Notes: generated by a model not told the origin, from the letters alone. A stretch of 64,000 bases of DNA from Oscillospiraceae bacterium (GCA_902787755.1 CADAHL010000004.1:1-64000), one strand, 5' to 3'. Positions 40,054 to 49,123 are shown, counted from the stretch's first letter. Numbers and translations: made by a program.

Positions 40054-40881
40054 ATGTCCATAGGCAACGCCATCATCCTCGGTCTGATCGATGGTCTGAC
40101 CGAGTTTCTGCCTGTGTCCCGGACCGGGCATATGTCTATCTTGCAGCATCTGTTCTCCATGACCATGCCGGAGGACGGGCACATGCTGTTCGACGCGCTG
40201 CTGCGTCTGGCGGCGCTGATCGCGGTATGTCTGATCTGCTGGGGCGACCTGGGTAAAATGCTCCGGGAGACCGGTTCCCTTTTCCGCCCCGATCCCGAAG
40301 GACAGCGCAGCCGCCGTCCCTGGGCGCGGCTCCTCATCATGGTTCTGGTGGCCACTCTTCCCCTGCTGCTGAAGATCCCCTTCCTGTCCGGCATGCGCGC
40401 CCTGTCCTCCAACAGCTACTACATCGGCGCGGCCATGGTGCTGTCCGGTTGTCTGCTGTATGTGACGGATAAGATGCTTCCGGGAAAGAAGGGCCTGACC
40501 GGCATCACCCTGAGCGATTCTCTGCTCATCGGCCTGTGCCATCTGGTGGGCTCCTTCCCCGGCTTCTCCCGCAGCGGCGCCGCCATCTCCGGCGGCGTGG
40601 CCCTGGGTCTGGACCGTGATTTCGCGGTGCGCTTCTCCCTGCTCATCGCCATCCCCAGTCTGTTTATCTCCTTTATCTCCAGTCTGATCGAAGCCTTCAG
40701 CTACCGGATCGACTGGACCTCCCTGCCGGCCTACCTGGTCGGCATGGTGGCGGCCCTTCTGGCTGCGCTTCTGGCCGTCGGGCTTCTCCGGCTGGCCGCC
40801 CGGAAGGGCAAGTTCGGCGGTTACGCCTATTACTGCTGGGTTGCGGGCGTGTTGTCCGTGATCCTGACATTGATCTTCTAA
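40054..40881 (+). CDS. uppP: Undecaprenyl-diphosphatase
   Basis: A 275-residue BacA-type membrane phosphatase that recycles the undecaprenyl carrier used by MraY and wall polymer enzymes. GLTEFLPVSRTGHM and PGFSRSGAAISGG are the two active-site motifs; in most members the first reads S-S-T-G-H, here S-R-T-G-H. It has about eight membrane segments. GAGGAGGGA precedes the ATG. Loss of such proteins raises bacitracin sensitivity. ftsK follows by 16 bp. Confidence 0.93.
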   Translation: MSIGNAIILGLIDGLTEFLPVSRTGHMSILQHLFSMTMPEDGHMLFDALLRLAALIAVCLICWGDLGKMLRETGSLFRPDPEGQRSRRPWARLLIMVLVATLPLLLKIPFLSGMRALSSNSYYIGAAMVLSGCLLYVTDKMLPGKKGLTGITLSDSLLIGLCHLVGSFPGFSRSGAAISGGVALGLDRDFAVRFSLLIAIPSLFISFISSLIEAFSYRIDWTSLPAYLVGMVAALLAALLAVGLLRLAARKGKFGGYAYYCWVAGVLSVILTLIF

Positions 40882-40897
40882 TCGGAAAGGATCGACC

Positions 40898-43588
40898 ATG
40901 GCACAAAAGAAATCTACCACAGCAAAAAGCACTCCCTCCAAATCCAAGACCGCTTCCAAGCCCAAGAATCCCAAGGAGGCCACCGCCGTACCCCAGGATG
41001 CTCCCCAGCCCATTCGCCGGGAGGTGGGCGGCGTCCTCTTTCTTCTGCTGGCTCTGTTCGTCGCGGTGGGCTATTTCAATACCGAAGGCAGCGTCATTGC
41101 CTTCTGTTCCCGGCTGCTGAAGGGGCTTCTGGGCTGGGGCTACTGGCTCACCGCCCCGGCCTTCATTCTGGCCGCCTTTATTCTGTTCTTTCATCACAAC
41201 CGTCCGGTGGAATACCGGGTCGTCTCGGCGGTGCTGCTGCCCATCCTCTTCTCCGCGCTGGTCGATCTGCTTCTGGCTCCGCTTCCGGAGGCCGGGACCG
41301 ATCTGCGGGTGCTGGTGAACGATCTGTTCGTCTCCGGTCAGGAGCTCGGCTGCGGCGGCGTACTGGGCGGTCTGATCTCCGTGGGCCTGCGCCGAACGCT
41401 GAGCGTGTACGGCGCCCTGCCCCTGCTGCTGATCGCGCTTGCCGTCTTCGGCATCCTTGCCGTACGGGGCGGCTTCAAGGGGCTGTTCCAAGGCTTCCAC
41501 CTTCCCGAGCATCGGGAATACCCCGCTCCTGCGCCCGCACCGGTAAAGGAGCCCGCGGCCGCCGAGGCCTTTCATCCTCTGGAGGAGCTGACCCGCTCCG
41601 TCAACGAGCCTGAACCCCGGCACGTCCAGCAGACCCGCCCGGCCCAGGACGCCGCCTCCCAGCTTCTGGATATCCCCTTCCAGCGCAAGACGAAACCCGC
41701 TCCGGCCCCGGTGGAGTTTTCCCCCGAGGAGGAGCTGCAGCCCAAGCGCGCAAAGGTCCGGCGGCGGAAGGATCCCGAAGCCCAGCCCGAGCTGCCGGAG
41801 CTTGTCACCGAATCCGCTCCGGACCCCGCTCCCGTCCTCGCCGACAAGGAAGAGGAGATCGTGGACGGCTTCCGGACCCTGAACCCTCTGAGCCGCGGCA
41901 AGACCGCCGGCGCTCCGGCCCGTCCAGTGGCCGTCAGCGCCGAGATCTCCGATCCCCCCAAAGGCAAGAAGGCCCGGAAGGAGGAGGTGGCGGCGGAGGC
42001 CAAAGCCGTGGCCGAGGCCATCACCCTGTCCCCCGCCCAATCGGATTACCAGTTCCCTCCCACCAGTCTTCTGCGCACCGGCACCGGCGCCGCGATCGAC
42101 GCCCGGGAGGAGATCGCCGTCAACCGGGAGCGGCTGGAAGCCGCCATCCGCAGCTTCGGCATCAACACCTCTGTGGTGAACGTCACCCGGGGCCCCACGG
42201 TCACCCGCTATGACATTGAGCTGGAGCAGGGCGTAAAGCTCTCCCGGGTCACCAACCTGGCGGAGGATCTGGCTCTGGCTCTGGGCGTGATCAACGTGCG
42301 CATCGCCCCGATCCCCGATAAGATCTCCACCGTGGGCATCGAAGTGCCCAACAAGATCGTCAGCACCGTCTACCTGCGGGACATCATCGAATCCCCCCGC
42401 TTCACCGGCGCCAAGAGCAAGCTCAGCTTCGCCCTGGGCCGGGACATCGGCGGCGAGTGCATCGTGGGCAACATCTCCAAGCTGCCTCACCTTCTCATTG
42501 CCGGTACCACCGGCTCCGGCAAGTCGGTCTGCATGAACTCTCTGATCCTGTCTCTGCTCTTCAAGGCCCGTCCCGATGAGGTTCGCCTCATTATGATCGA
42601 CCCCAAGATGGTGGAACTGGGCATCTACAACGGCATTCCCCACCTGTACGTACCCGTGGTCACCGACCCGAAGAAGGCCGCCGGCGCCCTGCAGTGGTCC
42701 GTGGTGGAGATGCTCAAGCGCTACCGGGCCTTCTCCGAGGTGGGCGTCCGGGATCTGGAGAACTACAACAAGCACTGCATCGCCAACGGGGAAGAACCGA
42801 TGCCCCAGGTGGTGATCGTCATCGACGAGCTGGCCGACCTGATGCTGGTGGCCTCCAAGGAGGTCGAGGAGAGCATCTGCCGGGTGGCTCAGATGGGCCG
42901 CGCGGCGGGTATGCACCTGGTCATTGCTACCCAGCGTCCCTCCGCGGACGTGATCACCGGCCTGATGAAGGCCAATATCCCCAGCCGCATCGCCTTTGCG
43001 GTCTCCTCCGCCATGGAAAGCCGGATCATTCTGGACCAGGGCGGCGCGGAGAAGCTGGTGGGTATGGGCGACATGCTCTTCTCCCCTGTGGGCAGCGGCA
43101 AGCCCACCCGTATCCAGGGCGCCTTCGTTTCCGACGAAGAGCGGGAAGACGTGATCCAGTTCATCAAGGAGAGCGCCGGCGCCAGCCAGCAGCCCCAGGC
43201 CAACAGCGAGATCCTGGAGTTCATGGACAGGGCCATCGAAGAAAAGGCCGGCTCCGACAGCGCCAAGGGCGGCGCCAAGGAGGACTCCGGCGAGGTGGGC
43301 GGCTATGACGAGATGCTGCCCCAGGCGGTCGAAGTGGTCCTGGAGACCGGCTCCTGCTCCGTATCCATGCTGCAGCGCCGGGTAAAGCTGGGCTATTCCC
43401 GGGCCGCCCGGATCGTGGACCAGATGGAGGAGCTGGGCGTGGTGGGTCCCTACGAGGGGGCCAAGCCCAGGGCCGTGGTCATCGACCGTCAGGGCTGGCA
43501 CGATCTGCAGGTCCAGCTGGGCCTGATTCAGGACGATATGGCCCTGGCCGCGGAGATGAGCAAGGCCGCGGATCAGCAAAACGGATAA
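40898..43588 (+). CDS. ftsK: DNA translocase FtsK/SpoIIIE
   Basis: An 896-residue membrane-anchored DNA pump that clears chromosomes from the septum. A Lys/Ser/Thr-rich start is followed by about four transmembrane helices (about 47-205), a Pro/Glu/Lys-rich linker (210-370), the alpha-beta motor with Walker A GTTGSGKS near 536 and Walker B VIVIDELADLM, and a winged-helix gamma domain (about 805-870) that reads polar DNA sites. In a spore former this single gene may serve both division and forespore DNA transfer. Confidence 0.95.
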   Translation: MAQKKSTTAKSTPSKSKTASKPKNPKEATAVPQDAPQPIRREVGGVLFLLLALFVAVGYFNTEGSVIAFCSRLLKGLLGWGYWLTAPAFILAAFILFFHHNRPVEYRVVSAVLLPILFSALVDLLLAPLPEAGTDLRVLVNDLFVSGQELGCGGVLGGLISVGLRRTLSVYGALPLLLIALAVFGILAVRGGFKGLFQGFHLPEHREYPAPAPAPVKEPAAAEAFHPLEELTRSVNEPEPRHVQQTRPAQDAASQLLDIPFQRKTKPAPAPVEFSPEEELQPKRAKVRRRKDPEAQPELPELVTESAPDPAPVLADKEEEIVDGFRTLNPLSRGKTAGAPARPVAVSAEISDPPKGKKARKEEVAAEAKAVAEAITLSPAQSDYQFPPTSLLRTGTGAAIDAREEIAVNRERLEAAIRSFGINTSVVNVTRGPTVTRYDIELEQGVKLSRVTNLAEDLALALGVINVRIAPIPDKISTVGIEVPNKIVSTVYLRDIIESPRFTGAKSKLSFALGRDIGGECIVGNISKLPHLLIAGTTGSGKSVCMNSLILSLLFKARPDEVRLIMIDPKMVELGIYNGIPHLYVPVVTDPKKAAGALQWSVVEMLKRYRAFSEVGVRDLENYNKHCIANGEEPMPQVVIVIDELADLMLVASKEVEESICRVAQMGRAAGMHLVIATQRPSADVITGLMKANIPSRIAFAVSSAMESRIILDQGGAEKLVGMGDMLFSPVGSGKPTRIQGAFVSDEEREDVIQFIKESAGASQQPQANSEILEFMDRAIEEKAGSDSAKGGAKEDSGEVGGYDEMLPQAVEVVLETGSCSVSMLQRRVKLGYSRAARIVDQMEELGVVGPYEGAKPRAVVIDRQGWHDLQVQLGLIQDDMALAAEMSKAADQQNG

Positions 43589-43591
43589 AGG

Positions 43592-43622
43592 AAGAGAGGG
43601 CGCGGTTTCCACGCCCTCTCTT
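43592..43622 (+). other. 11-bp hairpin between ftsK and mrnC without U-tract
   Basis: AAGAGAGGGCG (43592-43602) pairs perfectly with CGCCCTCTCTT (43612-43622). GGTGTTGAAAT follows, so it is not a normal terminator. It could be an RNA processing site or partly insulate mrnC from ftsK. Confidence 0.5.
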
Positions 43623-43633
43623 GGTGTTGAAAT

Positions 43634-44032
43634 ATGAAGTATCTGGAACCGAACATGAATCTGCAGGAGGTCAACCGGCTGAGTATGCTGGGTCTGGCCC
43701 ACGTGGGCGACGGCGTTTTCGAGCTGATGACCCGGTCCATGCTCTGTCAGCAGGGCCATACCGCCGTAGGTCAGCTGCACCGCATGACGGTGGAGCGGGT
43801 CAAGGCCCAGGCCCAGGCCCGGGCGGCGGAAAAGCTGCTGCCGCTGCTCACGGAGGAGGAGCTGGCCCTCTATAAGCGGGGCCGGAACACCCACGTCCAC
43901 GGGGTGCCCCACAACGCCGATGTGGGCGATTACCACGCCGCCACCGGGCTGGAGGCGCTCTTCGGCTGGCTGTTTCTCCAGGGGAAGCTCGCCCGGATCG
44001 AGGAGCTGTTCGCCGCCATCGAGGCGGGCTGA
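43634..44032 (+). CDS. mrnC: Mini-ribonuclease 3
   Basis: A 132-residue RNase III-like catalytic domain without the dsRNA-binding domain. LAHVGDGVFELMTR holds the catalytic Asp, and YKRGRNTHVHGVPHNADVGD followed by ATGLEALFGWL fits the family. In Bacillus it matures 23S rRNA. No strong ribosome binding site precedes the ATG at 43634; the ATG at 43655 (M-N-L-Q-E-V-N) fits family starts better, so the first seven residues may not be made. Its stop lies one base from that of the convergent MBOAT gene. Confidence 0.88.
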   Translation: MKYLEPNMNLQEVNRLSMLGLAHVGDGVFELMTRSMLCQQGHTAVGQLHRMTVERVKAQAQARAAEKLLPLLTEEELALYKRGRNTHVHGVPHNADVGDYHAATGLEALFGWLFLQGKLARIEELFAAIEAG

Positions 44033-44033
44033 G

Positions 44034-45506
44034 TCAGAAGTTGAAGTAAAGGAAAATGTGCACGCCGCTGAGGGCCAGGATCGAGCAGCTGAGTAGCGCC
44101 AGAGTCGCCAGACCCCGACCGGCGCTGAGCTTCTCCGCCATCTGCCAGGTGTTCTTCCCGAACATGACGATGAGGAAGGAGCCGATCAGGAACAGGAACA
44201 GATGCAGGCCCGGGATCTGGGCAGGCAGGCGGGAGAGCGCCGGGAACAGGTATTCCAGAAACTGCAGCTCCGCCGTGTCGAAGAAGGCCAGGATCTGCCG
44301 GTCCAGCGTAAAGGACTCCAGACGCATCATCCGCACCAGATAGCGCACCGCTGTCATGACCGAGTCGGCCCGGAACAGCACGAACAGGCCGTTGATGGTC
44401 AGGAAGGTCAGGATCCGGCGGACCCAGTCGTTCCACCGGCTCCACCAGCGGTCCACGGCCCGGGTCAGGCAGCTGAGCAGCCCATGCAGCGCGCCCCAGA
44501 GGATGAAGGTCCAGTTGGCGCCGTGCCAGATGCCGCTGACCAGGAAGATGGCCATGGTGTTCAGATAGGTCCGGACGGTCCCCTTCCGGCTTCCGCCCAG
44601 GGGGAAATAGATGTACGTTCTGAGGAAGCGCCCCAGGGACATGTGCCAGCGCCGCCAGTAGTCGCTGATGGACACCGCCCGGTAGGGGGAGTCGAAGTTC
44701 TGAGGCAGGCGCATGTGGAACATCCGGCAGATCCCGGTGGCCATATCGCAGTAGCCGCTGAAGTCGAAGTAGATCTGGAAGGTATAGCACAGGCTCACCA
44801 GGATCACGTCCAGAGAGCTGAGGGCGTAGAGCCGATCCAGGCCCGCATAGCCGTAATCCACCGCCTGTCCCAGCACGTCCGCCAGCAGGACCTTCTTGCC
44901 CAGACCCACGGAGAACAGAAACAGGCCGTGAGCGAAGCTCCCCCAATCGAAGCGCCGCAGCTCAGGGTCCCGGAACTGGGGGATCATCTCACTGTGCAGC
45001 ACAATGGGTCCGGCCACCAGCTGGGGGAAGAAGCTGACGAACAGGGCGTATTCCAGGAAGCCGTAGTCCCCGGTCTCCCCGCGATAGCTGTCCACCAGGT
45101 AGGAGATCTGCTGGAAGGTAAAGAAGCTGATGCCCAGAGGCAGCACGATGTGCCGCAGGGAGAAGTCGGCATGAAACAGGGCGTTCAGGTTGGACAGGAA
45201 GAAATCGAAGTACTTGTAATAGCCGATGGCCGCCACATTCGCCAGGATGCCCAGCGCCAGCAGCAGCTTCCGCCATTTCTGCTCCAGGCCCTGTCGGTTC
45301 AGCAGCCGGGAGATCAGATAGTTGCCCAGGATGCTCAGGCAGATAATGGGCAGATAGCTGAGATTGAAGTAGGCATAGAACCACAGGCTCATACCGATCA
45401 GGAAGGCCTGTGCCAGCTTGTTCCGGCCCAGCCGGTTCAGCAGAAAGTATCCCGCCAGAGCCAGGGGCAGAAACAGGAAGATGAAGATGTAGGAATTAAA
45501 AAGCAT
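44034..45506 (-). CDS. MBOAT family O-acyltransferase (AlgI/DltB/PatA type)
   Basis: A 490-residue membrane O-acyltransferase with about ten helices. SISDYWRRWHMSLGRFLR and IWHGANWTFILWGALHG, with the catalytic His near residue 328, are MBOAT hallmarks. Such proteins pass acyl groups across the membrane to a periplasmic or surface acceptor. The neighbour upstream is an SGNH-type partner, so the pair probably O-acetylates a wall or surface glycan. The ATG at 45506 has AGGAGGGG upstream. DltB is unlikely, as dltA and dltC are absent. Confidence 0.9.
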   Translation of the reverse strand: MLFNSYIFIFLFLPLALAGYFLLNRLGRNKLAQAFLIGMSLWFYAYFNLSYLPIICLSILGNYLISRLLNRQGLEQKWRKLLLALGILANVAAIGYYKYFDFFLSNLNALFHADFSLRHIVLPLGISFFTFQQISYLVDSYRGETGDYGFLEYALFVSFFPQLVAGPIVLHSEMIPQFRDPELRRFDWGSFAHGLFLFSVGLGKKVLLADVLGQAVDYGYAGLDRLYALSSLDVILVSLCYTFQIYFDFSGYCDMATGICRMFHMRLPQNFDSPYRAVSISDYWRRWHMSLGRFLRTYIYFPLGGSRKGTVRTYLNTMAIFLVSGIWHGANWTFILWGALHGLLSCLTRAVDRWWSRWNDWVRRILTFLTINGLFVLFRADSVMTAVRYLVRMMRLESFTLDRQILAFFDTAELQFLEYLFPALSRLPAQIPGLHLFLFLIGSFLIVMFGKNTWQMAEKLSAGRGLATLALLSCSILALSGVHIFLYFNF

Positions 45507-46572
45507 CGTTCCCCTCCTGTCCGCCGTTGGCCTGATAGTCATAGGAGAGGTAGAAGGCCGAGATCGTCTCGAAATACGCCTCCAGGGTCTCCGGACGCAG
45601 CTCATACTCCCCCGCTTTCATGCATTGGAGCATCCTGCTGTTGATCCAGGGTCCGTAGTGCACCGCGTCGATGTAGTTGTCCAGATCGCAGATCGTCGCA
45701 AAGTCCGACAGGAAGGAAAAATAACGGATGTTGGGCTGTGTCAGCAGAAGCTGCGCCGCCTCCCTCTCCGCCTCCATATCCTTGAGCAGATTCCCCTCGA
45801 CGCCGATCATGTACAGCTTGGCGATGCTGTAGGGGGTCACAAACACATAAAACTCTGTCTCCGGGTGCTCCCGGGCCAGGCTCAGAATATTCTGGTCGAT
45901 ATTCTCCCGTACCGTCTGCCGTTCCTGCTCGGTCAGGCCCTTCTGCTCCGGCAGCGGCTCGGTCATGGCGTAACGATACGCCGATGCGCCGAAGCTGTCG
46001 TCGTCACTCCACACCAGGTAATCGTCCCAGTCCGGCTCTCCCCGGCCCCGTGCGGTGTCGATGAGAGTGGGCAGAGTATAGTTGAGCAGCACGTCCCGAT
46101 TGAGCAGATAGTTGATATCGTTCAGCGCCCTGTCGTCCCGCAGATAGTCCGGCGCCACCGATGCGGCCAGCATCAGGTCCTTGTCGGTGAGCAGGTTGTC
46201 ATAGTCCAGGCCGAAGAACACCGCCTTCAGCTCCCCATGGGTCCGAAAGCCCGCCTGCAGATCGTCGTAAATCTCCCGGTTTCTGGCGTTGGCGTGGGGC
46301 ACCTTCAGCACCCGGTATCCAAACAGCGCCTCGCATTCGGAGGCCCGGAAATTCATGGTCTCCGAGGAGCCGATGAGCACCGCGTCGTACTCGGTATTGC
46401 GGAGCAGACCGTCGTTCATATACACATCGCTGTCATTGTGATAGCTCAGTCCGGGCCGGGGCGCCCGGTAATGGAAGAAGGGGTCTGTCCAGGCGTTGAG
46501 CCCGGCCACGATCGCCAGCAGCGCCAGCGTCACAGCCAGCACCCAGGCGCACCAGCGTTTTGCATTGTCCAT
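45496..46572 (-). CDS. SGNH/DHHW-type acyltransferase partner of the MBOAT protein
   Basis: A 358-residue protein with one N-terminal membrane anchor (about 8-28). LIGSSETMNFRASE resembles the GxS block of AlgJ/AlgX/PatB-like SGNH enzymes, and DAVHYGPWINSRML gives an Asp-x-x-His pair near the end. It would finish the transfer of acetyl groups moved across by the MBOAT protein, with which it overlaps by 11 nt. The ATG at 46572 follows GGGGTGAT. The family call is by pattern and context; the acceptor glycan is unknown. Confidence 0.75.
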   Translation of the reverse strand: MDNAKRWCAWVLAVTLALLAIVAGLNAWTDPFFHYRAPRPGLSYHNDSDVYMNDGLLRNTEYDAVLIGSSETMNFRASECEALFGYRVLKVPHANARNREIYDDLQAGFRTHGELKAVFFGLDYDNLLTDKDLMLAASVAPDYLRDDRALNDINYLLNRDVLLNYTLPTLIDTARGRGEPDWDDYLVWSDDDSFGASAYRYAMTEPLPEQKGLTEQERQTVRENIDQNILSLAREHPETEFYVFVTPYSIAKLYMIGVEGNLLKDMEAEREAAQLLLTQPNIRYFSFLSDFATICDLDNYIDAVHYGPWINSRMLQCMKAGEYELRPETLEAYFETISAFYLSYDYQANGGQEGNDAF

Positions 46573-46588
46573 CAAATCACCCCAGGCG

Positions 46589-46617
46589 ATTATAACAGGC
46601 CCGTCCTGCTATCGCAA
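46589..46617 (-). promoter_or_regulatory. Sigma-A promoter of the SGNH-MBOAT unit
   Basis: Minus strand: -35 TTGCGA (46612-46617), 17-bp spacer, perfect -10 TATAAT (46589-46594). The leader is only about 10 nt long before GGGGTGAT, so the mRNA is short-leadered. Confidence 0.75.
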
Positions 46618-46675
46618 GAACATTTTGCCTGGGGAATCCCCCATCATCTTTGATTCAAAACGAGGAGGAAGCCCT

Positions 46676-48397
46676 ATGCCTCTTGACTCTGTCTGCATCT
46701 CCGGCCTTCAGAAGGAGCTCTCCGGCCGGATCCTGGGCGGCCGGATCGACAAAGTCCAGCAGCCCGAGCGGGACATGATCCTGCTCAGCCTCCGGGCGGA
46801 GAGAGAGAACCTGAAGCTGCTCCTGGCCGCCGGCACCGGCAACGCCAGGATCCATGTGACCGGGGCGTCCTTTGAAAATCCCCCGGAGCCGCCCATGTTC
46901 TGCATGCTGCTGCGCAAGCACCTGGTTGGCGCCCGGATTCTGGAGATCCGGCAGCCCGACTGGGAACGGATGCTGATCCTGGAGCTGGACACCCGCAACG
47001 AGCTGGGCGTGTCCGCCCGAAAGCAGCTGGTGGTGGAGATGATCGGCCGCAGCGCCAACATCATCCTGGTGGGCGAGGACGGGCGGATCATCGACTGTCT
47101 GCGCCGCACCGACTTTGCAGGGGACGCCCTGCGGCGGATGCAGCCGGGGATGATCTATCGCCTGCCGCCCAAGCAGGAGAAGGCCCTGTTTTTCGCCACG
47201 AGCTCCGAGGAGCGCCGGGAGATGCTGGCCGGCGTCGATCGGGACACGCCGATCGACAAGTGGCTGATGGACCGCTTCTCCGGTCTGTCTCCCCTGATCT
47301 GCCGGGAGATGGCCGCCCGCTGCGGCGGGGACTGGGACCTGCTTCCCCTGCAGCTGGACGCCCTGGCCGATACCGTAGCGGCCGGTGAGCTGAGCCCGAC
47401 TCTGCTCAGCCGGAACGGAAAGCCCGCGGATTACAGCTTCCTGCCCCTGCGGCAGTACGGTCCCGAGGCGGAAAACGAGAGCTTCGCCTCCTTCTCCGCC
47501 CTGCTGGACGCCTTCTACACCCGCCGGGACAAGCAGGAGCAGCAGCGCCGCCGGGCCCACGATCTGGCGCGGAGCGTGAAAACCGCCAGAGACCGGATGG
47601 CACGAAAGCTGCAGAACCAGTACGAGGAGTACAAGCGCACCGACACCCGGGATCAGGTGCTGCGCAAAGCCGAGCTGGTCACCGCCAATCTCTACCGCAT
47701 CCGGCGGGGCGACCGGGAGCTGCGCTGCCAGGACTACTACGAGCCTGACTGCCCGGAGATCACGATCCCCCTGGACGGGCTGAAAACTCCCCAGCAGAAC
47801 GCCGCCGCCATGTTTAAGGAATACCGGAAGCTGAAGGGCGCCAGGGAGCATCTGTCGGTGCTGATCGGGGAGAACGAGCAGCAGCTGGACTATCTCAACA
47901 GCGTGCTGCGGCTCCTGGAGCAGGCCGAGAGCGAGAAGGACCTGTCGGACCTGCGGCGGGAACTGATCCAGACCGGGATCCTCCGGCCGGGAAAGAGCGC
48001 CAAAGCGGACAGAAGCAAGCCCCAGGCCCCGCTGCGCTTTATCTCTGACGAGGGCTTCGAGATCCTGGTGGGCCGCAGCAACGTGCAGAACGATGAGCTG
48101 ACTACAAAGCTGGCCCTGCGCAGCGATCTCTGGCTCCACGTCCAGAAGATCCACGGCAGCCATGTGATCCTTCGCTGCGACGGAGAGCAGCCCGGAGAGC
48201 AGTCCATCCTCCAGGCCGCCGCCATCGCCGCCTATTACTCCCAGGCCCGGGAAGGCGGAAAGGTCCCGGTGGATTACACACAGATCCGTTACGTGAAAAA
48301 GCCCTCCGGGTCTCTGCCCGGGAAGGTGATCTATACCAATTACCGCAGTGTGGTGGTCCAGGCTGACGAGGCTCTGGTCCAGCGCCTGAGGAAATAA
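46676..48397 (+). CDS. rqcH: Ribosome quality control factor RqcH (NFACT family)
   Basis: A 573-residue NEMF/Tae2-type protein, once called fibronectin-binding FbpA. It has NFACT-N (about 5-130), helix-hairpin-helix and coiled coil (about 290-440), and NFACT-R with SDLWLHVQKIHGSHVIL near 485. RqcH binds obstructed 50S subunits and adds C-terminal alanine tails to stalled chains. AGGAGGAAG precedes the ATG at 46676; the frame is open back to 46496 inside the divergent gene. MutS2 (RqcU), which supplies the split subunits, is encoded at 18309. Confidence 0.93.
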   Translation: MPLDSVCISGLQKELSGRILGGRIDKVQQPERDMILLSLRAERENLKLLLAAGTGNARIHVTGASFENPPEPPMFCMLLRKHLVGARILEIRQPDWERMLILELDTRNELGVSARKQLVVEMIGRSANIILVGEDGRIIDCLRRTDFAGDALRRMQPGMIYRLPPKQEKALFFATSSEERREMLAGVDRDTPIDKWLMDRFSGLSPLICREMAARCGGDWDLLPLQLDALADTVAAGELSPTLLSRNGKPADYSFLPLRQYGPEAENESFASFSALLDAFYTRRDKQEQQRRRAHDLARSVKTARDRMARKLQNQYEEYKRTDTRDQVLRKAELVTANLYRIRRGDRELRCQDYYEPDCPEITIPLDGLKTPQQNAAAMFKEYRKLKGAREHLSVLIGENEQQLDYLNSVLRLLEQAESEKDLSDLRRELIQTGILRPGKSAKADRSKPQAPLRFISDEGFEILVGRSNVQNDELTTKLALRSDLWLHVQKIHGSHVILRCDGEQPGEQSILQAAAIAAYYSQAREGGKVPVDYTQIRYVKKPSGSLPGKVIYTNYRSVVVQADEALVQRLRK

Positions 48398-48453
48398 GAA
48401 AAGACCGCGCCTGCGGAGTTTTGCGGCTCCACAGGCGCGGTCTTATTTTTTTC
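48397..48453. terminator. Bidirectional terminator between rqcH and the ArsC-like gene
   Basis: A 13-bp perfect stem (AAGACCGCGCCTG 48401-48413, CAGGCGCGGTCTT 48432-48444) encloses a GGAG/CTCC inner stem. ATTTTTTTC follows on the plus strand and TTTCTTATTTCC on the minus strand. Confidence 0.9.
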
Positions 48454-48802
48454 AGCCCAGTTGGGCTTCCCATTCCTTCTCCCGGAAGCCCACCAGCACC
48501 CGGTCGCCGTCCAACAGGATCGGACGCTTGACCAGCATCCCATCCGTGGCCAGCAGCTCCAGCTGCTCCTGCTCGCTCATGGCGGGGAGCCTGTCCTTCA
48601 GGCCCAGTTCCTTGTACTTCAGGCCGCTGGTATTGAAGAACTTCTTCAGCGGCAGGCCGCTGCGGCGATGCCAGTCCCCCAGCTCCTGAGCCGTGGGATT
48701 CTGCAGCTTGATGTCCCGGATCTCATAGTCGGTGCCCTTTGCCTCCAGAAAGCGCTGCGCCTTCTGGCAGGTGCTGCATTTGGGATAGCACACAAAGGTC
48801 AT
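48452..48802 (-). CDS. ArsC/Spx family thioredoxin-fold protein
   Basis: A 116-residue protein. CYPKCSTCQKAQRFLEAKG has the Cys-x-x-Cys of ArsC-like reductases, KRPILLDGDRVLVGF the cis-Pro and C-terminal block. The true Spx regulators and the arsenate reductases share this fold; without the Arg triad checked, neither activity should be assumed. GAGGAGGA precedes the ATG. Confidence 0.82.
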   Translation of the reverse strand: MTFVCYPKCSTCQKAQRFLEAKGTDYEIRDIKLQNPTAQELGDWHRRSGLPLKKFFNTSGLKYKELGLKDRLPAMSEQEQLELLATDGMLVKRPILLDGDRVLVGFREKEWEAQLG

Positions 48803-48814
48803 GTTTTCTCCTCC

Positions 48815-49057
48815 TCACAATTCCCGGAGCACCAGCTCCGTGTCTCCCTGGTTCAGGCCCAGCTCGATCCGCAGGACCTGGGGATGATTCCTGTAATGGG
48901 CCCTCACCGCGTCCCGCAGCACCGTACCGCCGTGGAAGCCGTGGATCACCCGCAGGCGGTACACGTCTCCCTTGCAGCGCCGCAGCCGGGCGTCGATGGC
49001 GGCGATGGCCTGCTGCCGGGTCATATTGTGCACGTCGATCTGTTCAAATGCCGCCAT
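48815..49057 (-). CDS. Stand-alone Smr domain protein
   Basis: An 80-residue protein that is just a Smr domain: IDVHNMTRQQAIAAID at the start (the D-x-H motif) and LRVIHGFHGGTVLRDAV (the H-G-x-G-like motif, here H-G-F-H-G-G). Smr domains bind or cut RNA or DNA; MutS2 carries another. It lies between rpsU and the ArsC-like gene, with GGGGGGAG before the ATG. Confidence 0.8.
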   Translation of the reverse strand: MAAFEQIDVHNMTRQQAIAAIDARLRRCKGDVYRLRVIHGFHGGTVLRDAVRAHYRNHPQVLRIELGLNQGDTELVLREL

Positions 49058-49082
49058 GCTCCCCCCCGCTCTCTTTGTTCTG

Positions 49083-49116
49083 CCAATGAAAAAGCTCCGG
49101 TCGAACCGGAGCTTTT
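49083..49116 (-). terminator. Terminator after rpsU
   Basis: Minus strand: AAAAGCTCCGGT pairs with ACCGGAGCTTTT around a three-base loop, then TTCATTGG. The A and T runs on both sides let it also act on the plus strand, where nothing is transcribed. Confidence 0.85.
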
Positions 49117-49123
49117 CATGTCA

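Noticed and set aside
40697..43936. A 1079-codon open frame antisense to ftsK
   Set aside because: Same reason: ftsK motifs are complete on the plus strand, and the antisense translation has no recognisable domain.
44034..45506. DltB (teichoic acid D-alanylation) for the MBOAT protein
   Set aside because: No dltA, dltC or dltD gene is adjacent; the partner resembles SGNH O-acetylation proteins.
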